Translations under genes and position numbers: made by a program
Notes under the pieces: generated by a model
The model's input: only the letters and a program-made list of their open reading frames with translations
What the model was told of the DNA's origin: nothing
The model's database searches: none
Shown here: one piece after another, positions 35,639-44,412 of the stretch
Layout of the letters: every line of letters starts with the position of its first letter
Position numbering within the stretch: the stretch's first letter is position 1
NCBI RefSeq assembly: GCF_036884255.1
Contig: NZ_CP145605.1
Span: 3,100,001-3,164,000, forward strand
Direction of reading: 5' to 3'
DNA length: 64,000 nucleotides
Source: Paenibacillus tundrae
GTDB taxonomy: Bacteria > Bacillota > Bacilli > Paenibacillales > Paenibacillaceae

Positions 35639-36118
35639 ATGTCGTCGACAATCGTGCTTGCTGCCGCCGAAGATGTAAGAAGTGAGGATTCAGTACAATT
35701 AATGAAGGAGCTGAGCGAGGAGCTCGGATTGTTGTACGGAGGTGACGGAACGGCAGGATTCCAACTCTCTGACGTGGAGGTTCCGCGATCAGCGTTTATT
35801 GTAGCTCGGTTAGACGGACATCCTGTTGGCTGTGGAGCCATTAGACCCCTCGATGAAAATTCCGTGGAAGTGAAGCGCATGTATACACGCTCTGACTATA
35901 GACGTAAAGGCGTTGCACAAGCAATTTTAGCTGAGGCTGAACGTCTTGCTATCCATTTTGCCTATCGTAATTTGAAGCTACAGACAGGTCCGCTGCAACC
36001 AGAAGCGGCTGCATTATATGAACGAATGGGATATTATCGGATTCCTATTTTTCACGGAGACTGGGATCAAGTGTTGGCTTATCAGAAAGACTTAGTTCAA
36101 CAACCAGCGAGCCTCTGA
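35639..36118 (+). CDS. GNAT family N-acetyltransferase
   Basis: A 159-residue acetyltransferase: GHPVGCGAIRPLDENSVEVK, then RMYTRSDYRRKGVAQAILAE (acetyl-CoA loop RRKGVA, about 86-91) and closing AAALYERMGYYRI. AAAGGGGG precedes the ATG. Substrate unknown. The 180 bases before it hold only the aminotransferase terminator. Confidence 0.87.
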   Translation: MSSTIVLAAAEDVRSEDSVQLMKELSEELGLLYGGDGTAGFQLSDVEVPRSAFIVARLDGHPVGCGAIRPLDENSVEVKRMYTRSDYRRKGVAQAILAEAERLAIHFAYRNLKLQTGPLQPEAAALYERMGYYRIPIFHGDWDQVLAYQKDLVQQPASL

Positions 36119-36243
36119 AACGTTATCTATGATTGCGAACAACGTTCAACGAACACGTAACTAAATGTCAAAAGTAATGATGTACTATACCCAGCAACAA
36201 ACTAACGGTAAACAGTGCTATTCTAAATTTAGTATAGTTAAGT

Positions 36244-36289
36244 AAAACTCCCCACTCGTCCTAATCTTCCTAAAGAGTGGGGCGTTTTC
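36244..36289 (+). terminator. Intrinsic terminator after the GNAT gene
   Basis: Arms CCCCACTC / GAGTGGGG with A-rich and T-rich flanks (AAAA / TTTT), loop of about 17 bases. It also lies at the 3' side of the converging DUF817 gene. Confidence 0.82.
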
Positions 36290-36341
36290 TGTTTAATGTA
36301 CTACATTAGTCTACAATGATCCTAATAACCTATACCTAAAT

Positions 36342-37121
36342 TTAATTATGAATGTTTCGCGTTCGATTGGCTTTCACATATTTGAGCTGTGCAACGATGA
36401 TGACACTAATAATAACAAGGAGGAACCAGGAGCTGATCTTACTAAAGCTCACGAGTTGCCATGCTTCATGCTGATCAGGGTATTTCCAACCATTAAAGAA
36501 TGTAGCGATGTTCTCAGCAGTCCAGATGAAGAATCCAACAATGATAAAAGCGAGCGATAGAGGCATTCGATAGGTTGTAGAACGTACACGGTAGATAATC
36601 CATGTTTTCCAGAAGACAACAAACACAAGTGCTGTGAGCCACCAACGGAAGTCAGGAATAAAGTGATGTGTGAAAAAGTTAAGGTAGATTGCCGCTCCGA
36701 GCAATACGGAGGATACTCCGCCTGGCCAGCCCGTCATGTCCATCCGAAGTCTGCGCCACACTTGGCACATAAAGCTAGCTACACTTGCATACATAAACCC
36801 ACTGTATAGCGGAACACCCAATAGTTTAGTATATCCAGGTTCAGGGTACGACCATGAGCCCATCCATACTTTATATATCTCAAGTAGCAAGCCAATTAAG
36901 TGAAATACACAGATGACCTTGATCTCATCAAGCGTTTCCAGGCCACTGCGGTACATCAGATATTGCACGATAAGAAGTATGATTAAGATGGCATCATAAC
37001 GATGGAAAAAAGGCACTGGAATGACACTCGTAAGCGCTAATGTCCCAAAAATAATAACCGGGAAAATACAACTCATCGCCTGATGATAGCCAAAATGTAA
37101 TAACTGTATGATGGATTTCAT
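36342..37121 (-). CDS. DUF817 family membrane protein
   Basis: A 259-residue polytopic protein with about eight hydrophobic helices. The family core VWMGSWSYPEPGYTKLLGVPLYSGFMYASV is near residues 84-113, and INFFTHHFIPDFRWWL-like loops (NFFTHHFIPDFRWWL) near 147-161. GGAGGAG precedes the ATG. Function of the family is not known. Confidence 0.85.
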   Translation of the reverse strand: MKSIIQLLHFGYHQAMSCIFPVIIFGTLALTSVIPVPFFHRYDAILIILLIVQYLMYRSGLETLDEIKVICVFHLIGLLLEIYKVWMGSWSYPEPGYTKLLGVPLYSGFMYASVASFMCQVWRRLRMDMTGWPGGVSSVLLGAAIYLNFFTHHFIPDFRWWLTALVFVVFWKTWIIYRVRSTTYRMPLSLAFIIVGFFIWTAENIATFFNGWKYPDQHEAWQLVSFSKISSWFLLVIISVIIVAQLKYVKANRTRNIHN

Positions 37122-37144
37122 GTATCGTTTTACTCCTCCAAAAG

Positions 37145-37179
37145 GGCTGCTGATCTTAGAGAGATCGGTGGCTTTTTTT
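37145..37179 (+). terminator. Terminator-like hairpin with T run, plus strand
   Basis: GGCTGCTGATCT can pair along its length with AGATCGGTGGCT (several wobble pairs), loop TAGAG, then seven T. It stands upstream of the DUF817 gene on the opposite strand, with no plus-strand gene that needs it. Confidence 0.5.
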
Positions 37180-37218
37180 GATCTTTAGTTGAATGCCGTT
37201 CCGTTGAAAGTAGGACAA

Positions 37219-37227
37219 CATATTATA
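37219..37227 (+). promoter_or_regulatory. Sigma-K-like -10 element
   Basis: CATATTATA fits the mother-cell sigma-K -10 consensus CATANNNTA exactly, 50 bases before the start of the first surface-protein gene. No convincing AC-type -35 is present, so this is tentative. Confidence 0.4.
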
Positions 37228-37276
37228 CGATAAATCCCCTTAAATAGAACGTTGCAGGAGAAGGGAGTGAATACTT

Positions 37277-37645
37277 GTGCCTTTTAGCACGGGTCTTATC
37301 TATAACCCCATTACGGGAACAACGCAATCTACCCAGGTTATCGTGACCTGCCTTAACGACTCTCTTAACGCTGCTGTCAATGTTGAGCTTGAGGTCTTCC
37401 GCTGGGATTCTACACAGACCGTACGAATCCCGGTGGGTCATGATTTATTTCAGCTGGCTCCCCAAGCGGGCAGAACTTTTGTATATCCACTTATCAATGC
37501 TTCCTTTTATGAAGTACAAAGTGATTATTTCAGTGCCACAAGTACGATGATCAACGTGTATGGCGTTGATTCAACGGGCCAGCTTATCCAGCGAATTCTC
37601 CAATCGGAGATGTCATTAATAGACCGATTTACCAATATTCCTTAG
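37277..37645 (+). CDS. Probable spore-surface protein, 122 residues
   Basis: A 122-residue protein from GTG 37277 (GGAGAAGGGAG upstream), beta-rich, with many Thr, Ser, Val and Asn and no signal peptide. It precedes by 19 bases a BNR-repeat beta-propeller protein also without export signal, so both may be made inside the mother cell and placed on the spore. No named family recognised. Confidence 0.72.
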   Translation: MPFSTGLIYNPITGTTQSTQVIVTCLNDSLNAAVNVELEVFRWDSTQTVRIPVGHDLFQLAPQAGRTFVYPLINASFYEVQSDYFSATSTMINVYGVDSTGQLIQRILQSEMSLIDRFTNIP

Positions 37646-37664
37646 AAGAAATGAGGTGATAGGA

Positions 37665-38897
37665 ATGGTTGTAGTTAATATTACTGGAGCATTGGCAGGG
37701 AATCAATTCGAACCTTCGATTGCGGTTAATACGCTTAATCCCAGTATTATGTGTGTGGTTGCTGTAGATACAAGCACCGGCCCCACATTAACAGGTCTTT
37801 ATCGCTCAATCGATGGTGGCAGCACGTGGTCAACAACGGTATTACCCAATCCTCCGGGATATTCGGGTGCCGAAGCACCGACGATTGACTATACATTTCC
37901 AAGCACTTTTATTGTGACAGTCCACGTATTTAACGGTATTAATGATGGTACGATTGTCAGTTATACCTCATTTGATGATGGATTAAGCTGGCAACCACCG
38001 GTTATCGTTCAAGCAGGATATGGCACGGTGATTCATAATGATGAGCCGTTTATTGCTGTTGATCGATCACCCGGCAGCCCGTATAGAGGTAATGCCTATG
38101 TCGGATATACGCCGCTCGCCACAACGTCTTCATCCATATTTACTCAGCGGTCGCTTGATCAAGGGTTGACGTGGGAAGGCCCTGACCGACAATCTAATCC
38201 AAGGGGAATACATGACCGGGCAGCACTAGCTGTAGGCTTCTCTGGAGAGGTGTATGCAGGGTACATTATTACCGGGCCGGCGAGCCCCTCTGCATTGTTA
38301 CGCATATCTTATGATGGCGGGATCAACTATCAACCGCCGGTCGAGAGACAGGCTACATTTATTTCTTCTGTTGTACCTGCACCTTCACCGTTGCCTGTGC
38401 CCAATTACCAATTTCGAGTACAGACCAATTTATGCCTTGGAGCTGATATCTCTATTAGCCCCTTTAGCGGAACGGTATATGCCGTTTGGAATGATGCACG
38501 TAATGGATACACCGATGTGCTACTTTCTCGTTCACCAGATGGTTTGCTCTGGTTTGACCCAGTCAGCATTACGGCTGCACCTCCAGGAACGCAAAATTTC
38601 TTTCCATTTATTACTGTCTCACCATTCGCTGGCACGATAAGGGTTATCTATTACTCCAACCGGATCGATGGATTTCTGCTGGATGTTTTTGTTGCAGAGT
38701 CGTTTGATGGAGGAGCTACCTTCACCAATCGCCGACTGACCACAACTTCGTTTAATCCAAATGGAATCTCGCCGGTACCGACAGTACTGATCGGGGATTA
38801 TATCACAGCACAAACATCTGCTCCGGATAATCTTGCTGCGGTGTGGATGGCAACAACGCCTCCTACTGGTAAATTAGATGTCTATTTCGGAACGTAA
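37665..38897 (+). CDS. BNR/sialidase-type beta-propeller protein, no signal peptide
   Basis: A 410-residue protein with at least six Asp-box-like turns: SIDGGSTWS, SFDDGLSWQ, SLDQGLTWE, SYDGGINYQ, SRSPDGLLWF and SFDGGATFT. These mark a sialidase-like propeller. The Arg triad of true sialidases is not evident, so enzymatic activity is doubtful. GAGGTGAT lies before ATG 37665, nine bases inside an earlier GTG frame. No signal peptide is present, which together with the neighbour suggests a spore-surface or exosporium role. Confidence 0.8.
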   Translation: MVVVNITGALAGNQFEPSIAVNTLNPSIMCVVAVDTSTGPTLTGLYRSIDGGSTWSTTVLPNPPGYSGAEAPTIDYTFPSTFIVTVHVFNGINDGTIVSYTSFDDGLSWQPPVIVQAGYGTVIHNDEPFIAVDRSPGSPYRGNAYVGYTPLATTSSSIFTQRSLDQGLTWEGPDRQSNPRGIHDRAALAVGFSGEVYAGYIITGPASPSALLRISYDGGINYQPPVERQATFISSVVPAPSPLPVPNYQFRVQTNLCLGADISISPFSGTVYAVWNDARNGYTDVLLSRSPDGLLWFDPVSITAAPPGTQNFFPFITVSPFAGTIRVIYYSNRIDGFLLDVFVAESFDGGATFTNRRLTTTSFNPNGISPVPTVLIGDYITAQTSAPDNLAAVWMATTPPTGKLDVYFGT

Positions 38898-39070
38898 AGT
38901 CTATGATCGTTCAAACAATGTTTACAATTAAAAGTTAAATCACCTATGGTATGGCTCTAAGGGGTCATGCCTTTTGCATGTGTACAACGTATGCTGTTTA
39001 GAGTTAGGTATAGCTATGCAAATCAATTCATGCGCTACATCGTATGATTCGGAATCCCAGGAGGGAAAGC

Positions 39071-39916
39071 ATGTCTTATAAACAGATCAAGTGGATGATC
39101 TTGCTCATCCCAACCTTAACTGTTGGTGTATGGGAGTACGTACGTCACCAATTTCTTCTACCCTATATCTCTATGGATCTCGGCAATTGGCTTACGCCTG
39201 TCATGGTTTATGTTGTAAGTATTACGCTCGTCAAGAAGCTATTTCGCAATATGGAACGTATCCAAAAGGAATTGGAGCAGGAACGAGCGGCTAAAGCCGT
39301 GCTGGAATCTCGTGAGAAATTAGCGAAGGAGCTGCACGACGGCATTGCACAATCTCTCTTTTTACTTTCCGTACAAATAGAACGTCTGGAATCTAAGCGT
39401 AAACAAGAGAAACACCTGGACGAAGTATATGCAATTCGGAAAACCGTTCATGAAGTGAATCGATATGTGCGCCAATCGATAGCTAATCTCAGATATGACT
39501 CTCAGAGCCAGTCAGTATCACCCACGCTGGATTCTGTCTCACTCCGTAACCAAATTGGAAGAATGATCAGAGATACTCCAATCCCCATTAATCTGGAATG
39601 GGACATTAAGGATGAAGACTTTACCGCCAAAGAGAAGATTGAGCTTCTCGCGTGTATGCGCGAGGCTGTGGTAAATATTCAGAAGCATGCCAAAGCATCC
39701 GAAGGCTGGATTATGGGTGAGAATAAAAATGGATATCGATTAATAACGATTAAAGATAATGGTAGAGGCTTTGCCGGCGATCCGTTTGCAATGAAAGATA
39801 GATATGGATTACATATTATGAAAGAGAGGCTGAAAGCGATGAACTGGAATTTGAAGTTATATCGAGAACAGGAGTACACGGTTGTACAATTTAGCCAAGA
39901 TGGTGAACATGTATGA
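39071..39916 (+). CDS. NarL-type sensor histidine kinase (HisKA_3)
   Basis: A 281-residue kinase. Two transmembrane helices (about 8-24 and 39-57) joined by a short loop, then a coiled linker (60-85), the phosphoacceptor in KELHDGIAQSLF (His near 92) and an ATPase domain with MREAVVNIQKHAKAS and IKDNGRGF. Almost no extracellular domain, so it senses within or at the membrane. AGGAGGG precedes ATG 39071. It overlaps the response regulator by four bases and precedes the nos genes, which may be its targets. Confidence 0.88.
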   Translation: MSYKQIKWMILLIPTLTVGVWEYVRHQFLLPYISMDLGNWLTPVMVYVVSITLVKKLFRNMERIQKELEQERAAKAVLESREKLAKELHDGIAQSLFLLSVQIERLESKRKQEKHLDEVYAIRKTVHEVNRYVRQSIANLRYDSQSQSVSPTLDSVSLRNQIGRMIRDTPIPINLEWDIKDEDFTAKEKIELLACMREAVVNIQKHAKASEGWIMGENKNGYRLITIKDNGRGFAGDPFAMKDRYGLHIMKERLKAMNWNLKLYREQEYTVVQFSQDGEHV

Positions 39917-40569
39917 GTCATATTCGGGTGCTTGTTGTTGACGATCATGTGCATGCCAGAGAAGCGATATGTGATATTTTATCCATGGATTCGTCTCTTG
40001 AAGTGATTGGGGTTGTGACTGACGGCCAGCAGGCCATTGATTTTACAGAGCAGTGGCTTCCTGATCTCATTCTAATGGATATTCAGATGCCAATAATGAA
40101 TGGATTGGAAGCGACTAAGCGGATTAAACTGATGTTCCCTTATGTGAAAATTGTGATGATTACCGTCTCGGATGATGTATTTCATTTGCTGGAAGCATTA
40201 AAGAGTGGGGCACAGGGCTATTTGTTGAAGAACCTAGAACCCTCCATGTGGTTAGAATATCTCCATTCCATCGTTACAGAAGAGGCGACCTTGAGCCGTG
40301 AGGTGGCTTATCAGATCTTAAAGGACGTATCCTTAACGGAGAAAAAAGAACCGGATGTGCCTCTGACTATTAGAGAAAAGGACATTTTATATGGAGTAGC
40401 TGCAGGATGGACGAACAAAGAAATCGCGCAGAAATATAACATTTCAGAATACACGGTTAAGAATCATTTGAAGAATATTCTGCAGAAGTTGCAGGTGCAA
40501 AACCGAGTTCAACTCACTCGTTATGCATTGGAGCAAGGACTTATTACGGATACTCATTATTCCGAGTAA
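39913..40569 (+). CDS. NarL/LuxR-family response regulator
   Basis: A 218-residue regulator: receiver with acidic pair DD (10-11), phosphoacceptor Asp56 in LILMDIQMP, switch Lys in YLLKNLEP, and a LuxR helix-turn-helix (about 150-205: LTIREKDILYGVAAGWTNKE, then EYTVKNHLKNIL). It is coupled to its kinase by ATGA. Resembles NreC/LiaR types. Its position directly upstream of nosD suggests control of that operon. Confidence 0.9.
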   Translation: MSHIRVLVVDDHVHAREAICDILSMDSSLEVIGVVTDGQQAIDFTEQWLPDLILMDIQMPIMNGLEATKRIKLMFPYVKIVMITVSDDVFHLLEALKSGAQGYLLKNLEPSMWLEYLHSIVTEEATLSREVAYQILKDVSLTEKKEPDVPLTIREKDILYGVAAGWTNKEIAQKYNISEYTVKNHLKNILQKLQVQNRVQLTRYALEQGLITDTHYSE

Positions 40570-40620
40570 GCTTTTTTCTTGTTTTCAGAAGGATTGAAAA
40601 AGTGAAGAGGGTCAACGCCA

Positions 40621-40638
40621 TTGTCATGTATCTCACAA
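40621..40638 (+). promoter_or_regulatory. Fnr/Crp-type palindrome before nosD
   Basis: TTGTCATGTATCTCACAA fits the Firmicute Fnr site TTGTGA-N6-TCACAA with one mismatch in the left half. It lies 233 bases upstream of the likely nosD start and 127 bases upstream of the small frame at 40748. Confidence 0.5.
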
Positions 40639-40747
40639 TTTAGCCACAAACAATCCGGCAGTATAGCTATGTTGAGCTATATGGAAACATTAGGTTTTTA
40701 TGTACACTATGAGCAGTATTGTGTTAAGGCTAGTGAAGGATGGAGGA

Positions 40748-40861
40748 ATGAAATTGAAGACCGAATGTAAAGCTCTACATTTCTTTGAATGGAATGAACA
40801 CAGCATGTCTACTTATGTTATCGCAGAAGGTTCGCCTAGCTATAGGGCAATTCATGCGTAA
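40748..40861 (+). CDS. Possible leader peptide overlapping the nosD start
   Basis: A 37-residue frame directly behind GGATGGAGG, stronger than any ribosome binding site at nosD. Its TAA (40859-40861) falls between candidate nosD starts at 40854 and 40869, so nosD may be translated by reinitiation. No similarity recognised. A TTG at 40754 is better spaced from the site than the ATG. Confidence 0.35.
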   Translation: MKLKTECKALHFFEWNEHSMSTYVIAEGSPSYRAIHA

Positions 40862-42278
40862 TGCTCGCATGCATCTCAATATGTCAAACAACATCAACCG
40901 CAAAGTCACCTCTTGGAGCATCCTTACTCTATGGCTGTTTGTAGTGATGCTAATTCAGCTTCCATTCATGTCAGGGAATGCGTCCGCTGCTTCAAAAGAA
41001 CAGAGCTTCATTCCACTGCAACCGATCATTAACGCGATGAATCCTGGAGAAGAGCTTACACTTAAGCCAGGTATGTACTTAGGCCCCGTGACTATAGACA
41101 AGAGCATATCCCTTCTGGGAGATTCCTCTGTGATGATCATGAGCACAGATACAAGTGCAATTCAGTCTGCATCTACGGATTCTCCTGAATCCACGGTCAA
41201 CATTCGCGCAGATGGCGTAAGTTTGCAGGGGTTTACTATTTTACATCAGCATAGTACACCTACAGCAGCGATTCAGGTTGAAGCCAATCATGCAGAGATC
41301 AAGGATATACATATTCAGACACAGGGTTTCGGCATTCTTGCTCGTGATGCTAACGAGGGAATCTTCCGAGAAAACGACATTACATGGACGGGTTCCGAGA
41401 CGGCTTCAAGTAGTCAGAAGGGCAACGGGATTGATCTGTATAACGCTCATCGCAACCATATTGAAGGCAATGAAATTAGGGGTATGCTGGATGGAATCTA
41501 TATGGAGAATAGCCGTGAAGCTACTGTAAAAGGCAATAGGTTGCTACATACAAGATATGGTATCCACTGCATGTATATGGATGGCTCTTACGTCTTGGAC
41601 AATGTAGGTGAGGACAACATCACCGGTGCCATGATTATGGGCGTGAAGAATACAACGGTATCAGGCAATTCATTTCGGAAGCAGAGTGAAAATGTACATT
41701 CACAAGGCATCCTGCTATACGACGTTCATCAATCTTCTATAGCTGACAATATCGTTGAAGGCAATCGAGTCGGAATGAACATTGCGGAGTCCGCAGGTAA
41801 CGATATTCGTGGTAATGAAGTTCTGCGTAATTTTATCGGGTTTCAGCTTGTACTTGCAGAAGGCAACCGACTCCATCAGAACCAGTTCATATCCAATGTG
41901 ATTGATGCTTCGGCTGTAGATAGCCGGAACAACGAGATGTCATCTAATTATTGGGATTCCTTCCGGGGACTTGATCTGAATGGTGATGGAGTTAGTGAGA
42001 TGGCTTATGGAATTAATCCATTCTATGAGCAATTAATTAGTAGGAATTCAGCCTATCAGCTTTTCTTTCAATCCCCGGGGATGGTCTTTTTGAGTGAGTT
42101 GTTTACAGAAGGCAAAGAGAATTGGTCAACAGATCAATCACCTCTGATGACGATGACAATGGAGCCGCAACAGCAACCAGGTACAACGAATGACACCATA
42201 CCGGTATGGGTTATCGGAGTCATTTTATTATGTTTCTCAGCTTGTATTATGATTTATTCGGGAGGATTACGTAAATGA
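40854..42278 (+). CDS. nosD: NosD, periplasmic right-handed beta-helix protein
   Basis: About 474 residues from ATG 40854; starts at 40869 and 40878 are also possible and none has a good ribosome binding site. A signal-type segment (WSILTLWLFVVMLIQL, about residues 20-35) is followed by CASH/parallel beta-helix repeats (for example NGIDLYNAHRNHIEGNEIRGML, split here by GIYMENSREATVKGN), and a C-terminal membrane helix (VIGVILLCFSACIMIY) anchors it. In NosZ maturation NosD works with NosF and NosY outside the membrane to build the copper-sulfide centre. Gene order D-L-Y-F supports the name. Confidence 0.88.
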   Translation: MRNARMHLNMSNNINRKVTSWSILTLWLFVVMLIQLPFMSGNASAASKEQSFIPLQPIINAMNPGEELTLKPGMYLGPVTIDKSISLLGDSSVMIMSTDTSAIQSASTDSPESTVNIRADGVSLQGFTILHQHSTPTAAIQVEANHAEIKDIHIQTQGFGILARDANEGIFRENDITWTGSETASSSQKGNGIDLYNAHRNHIEGNEIRGMLDGIYMENSREATVKGNRLLHTRYGIHCMYMDGSYVLDNVGEDNITGAMIMGVKNTTVSGNSFRKQSENVHSQGILLYDVHQSSIADNIVEGNRVGMNIAESAGNDIRGNEVLRNFIGFQLVLAEGNRLHQNQFISNVIDASAVDSRNNEMSSNYWDSFRGLDLNGDGVSEMAYGINPFYEQLISRNSAYQLFFQSPGMVFLSELFTEGKENWSTDQSPLMTMTMEPQQQPGTTNDTIPVWVIGVILLCFSACIMIYSGGLRK

Positions 42279-42844
42279 AGAAACGATGGACAATGGTACT
42301 GATGCTTATGATGGGGATGCTGTTATTAACAGCTTGCGGAGCAAAAACATATGCGGCTTTACCGATTAACGAAGACGTAGATATCTGCGCCATTTGCAAG
42401 ATGCAGGTGAAGGATGATGCCTATGCAACACAGCTTACAACCAAGGATGGCAAGAACTATAAGTTTGACGACATCGGGTGCATGAACCAATGGAAAGAAG
42501 AAAATGGGACTGAGAACATCGGTATGGATTTTGTACGTGATTATAATGACAAGGAATGGATTGAATACAGCAAAGCGACGTATGTGTATGATGCTTCTCT
42601 GCGTACACCGATGGCGTATGGCATCCTTAATTTCAAGGATAAAGCATCTGCTGAAGCGTTTGTTGCGGAGCAAGGCGTTGGAACCATCATGACTGCTGAA
42701 GATCTCGCATCCCATGACTGGAAACAGAGCACGGAGATGATGGATATGGGAGATCATGGACATGAACACGGACATGGGGATGAGGGAATGAGCGAGGAAG
42801 GAATGCATGAGGAAGGCGAGAAGAAGGAAGAATCAGGTCACTAG
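42275..42844 (+). CDS. nosL: NosL, copper-binding lipoprotein chaperone
   Basis: A 189-residue lipoprotein (lipobox LLTAC, Cys about 21). The NosL motif DICAICKMQ (about 36-44) gives the CxxCxM Cu(I) site, followed by KFDDIGCMNQW. In nitrous oxide reductase maturation NosL hands copper to NosDFY or NosZ. The last ~35 residues form an unusual tail rich in His, Met and Glu (MMDMGDHGHEHGHGDEGM), likely extra metal-binding capacity. Starts within the nosD stop (ATGA). Confidence 0.9.
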   Translation: MKKRWTMVLMLMMGMLLLTACGAKTYAALPINEDVDICAICKMQVKDDAYATQLTTKDGKNYKFDDIGCMNQWKEENGTENIGMDFVRDYNDKEWIEYSKATYVYDASLRTPMAYGILNFKDKASAEAFVAEQGVGTIMTAEDLASHDWKQSTEMMDMGDHGHEHGHGDEGMSEEGMHEEGEKKEESGH

Positions 42845-42872
42845 TGATGATGAATAATCAGGGTGATCGAAT

Positions 42873-43694
42873 ATGGTAGACATGTTACTGGTGGCCAAGC
42901 GAGAAGTGAAGATGGGATTTCGCAATCCCTGGGCGTATTCTTTTCTAATCCTCTTTTGCACATTTAGCTTAAGCTTACTACTCATTGATTCGCAGAACTT
43001 TGTTCAAGGATACTCAGGTACAACCGGCTCGATGTTAAATCTCATTCTCTATCTATTGCCATTAATGACGTTATTTCTAGGTTCTTTCTCGCTAACTTCG
43101 GAGAAGGAAGAGGGAAGCTGGCAACTGTTGTCTACTTATCCAATCGGCACAATGTCCTTTATTGTTGGAAAATACCTTGGCTTGTCCGTGGTGCTGATTA
43201 CAATTGTAGCGTTTGGATATGGTTTGATGGGTCTTATCAGTGGAGTGATCGGTAGCGCGTTAAACGTGACAACATATGTATTTTTTCTGGCATTCTCCTG
43301 TGGATTAGTCCTATTATTCCTAACGCTTGCGCTGTTCATCGGCTCCATATCCAAAAATCGTTGGCAAGCATTAACCATTTCGGTATCCGTTTGGTTCTTT
43401 GCAGTGATCGGATGGCCTACGCTCTTGCTTGCGATCTTAGGTATTGTTCCTTTTTTATGGGTCAAACCATTGCTTGTTGTGCTAACTTTCATCAATCCAG
43501 CCGAGCTGATACGTTTATTTGTCGTTATTAAACTTGGCGGGGGCTCGGTACTCGGACCGGAATATTACCAATGGGTGACATGGGTGCAGCAACCGAGTGG
43601 CAGTTGGATTTTCTTAACGATCTGTCTGCTGTGGATTACATGTTCTGTATTTGTTGTATACGGAATCTGGGAAAGGGGACGTTCCCATGGATAA
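42873..43694 (+). CDS. nosY: NosY, ABC transporter permease
   Basis: A 273-residue membrane protein with six hydrophobic helices and the ABC-2 pattern GSFSLTSEKEEGSWQLLSTYPIG near residues 70-90. AGGGTGATC precedes the ATG. With NosF it forms an ABC exporter that couples ATP hydrolysis to NosD outside the membrane, proposed to move a sulfur species for copper-centre assembly. Its end overlaps nosF by eight bases. Confidence 0.87.
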   Translation: MVDMLLVAKREVKMGFRNPWAYSFLILFCTFSLSLLLIDSQNFVQGYSGTTGSMLNLILYLLPLMTLFLGSFSLTSEKEEGSWQLLSTYPIGTMSFIVGKYLGLSVVLITIVAFGYGLMGLISGVIGSALNVTTYVFFLAFSCGLVLLFLTLALFIGSISKNRWQALTISVSVWFFAVIGWPTLLLAILGIVPFLWVKPLLVVLTFINPAELIRLFVVIKLGGGSVLGPEYYQWVTWVQQPSGSWIFLTICLLWITCSVFVVYGIWERGRSHG

Positions 43695-44400
43695 AGTGGA
43701 GGCTAGCATCAACGAATTATGTAAAACGATAAAAAAGCAATCGATCGTAGAGGGGATTTCCTTTCACATCTCTTCAGGTAACGTACTCGCTTTATGTGGA
43801 GGCAATGGTGCTGGCAAGAGCACTGTGCTACGTATGATAGCAGGTATCCTTCGTCCTACCTCAGGAGATATTCTTGTCAACCAAGTAGGGCAGAGGAATG
43901 ACCGTAAACGGTATTCGGAACAGATCGGGTACATGCCAGATGATTACCAGTTTAATCAGAGTCTGACGGCAGAAGAGATGCTCTTGTTCTGGGCTGCATT
44001 GCGGCGAGTTTCCACAGAGAGGGTACAGGAAGTGCTGAAGATGGTCGGCTTGGAGGACAAAAAAAATAAACGTGTCGCAACCTTCTCTAAGGGCATGCGA
44101 CAGCGTGTACTATTTGCACAGGCACTGCTAGCGAAGCCACCATTGCTCGTTATGGACGAGCCAACGAATGGGTTAGACCCATTCTGGATGCATGAATTTG
44201 CACAGCTTGTCAAAGAAATTAAGCAGCAGGGTCATATGGTTGTGTTCTCCACTCATCAGTTAGACATCGCGGATGATCTCGCTGATCATATTGTTTTTAT
44301 GAACAATGGGCAGAACGTTGGAAGTGGTACAACACATCAATTTCGCGAACAGTTTGGTTCGCTTCATGCTGCATTTCATCAAAGTCTAGGGATAAAGTGA
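43687..44400 (+). CDS. nosF: NosF, ABC transporter ATPase
   Basis: A 237-residue ATPase with Walker A GGNGAGKST, signature FSKGMRQRVLFAQALL, Walker B LLVMDEPTNGLDPFW and the switch His in VVFSTHQLD. ATG 43687 lies behind AAAGGGGACG and overlaps the nosY end; an earlier TTG frame start is less likely. Partner of NosY. Order and family identify it as NosF, although the ATPase sequence alone would not be specific. Confidence 0.87.
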   Translation: MDKVEASINELCKTIKKQSIVEGISFHISSGNVLALCGGNGAGKSTVLRMIAGILRPTSGDILVNQVGQRNDRKRYSEQIGYMPDDYQFNQSLTAEEMLLFWAALRRVSTERVQEVLKMVGLEDKKNKRVATFSKGMRQRVLFAQALLAKPPLLVMDEPTNGLDPFWMHEFAQLVKEIKQQGHMVVFSTHQLDIADDLADHIVFMNNGQNVGSGTTHQFREQFGSLHAAFHQSLGIK

Positions 44401-44412
44401 AGGTGATACCTG

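Noticed and set aside
37665..38897. True sialidase
   Set aside because: Asp boxes are present but the catalytic Arg triad and Asp/Tyr-Glu arrangement could not be found, so only the fold is claimed.
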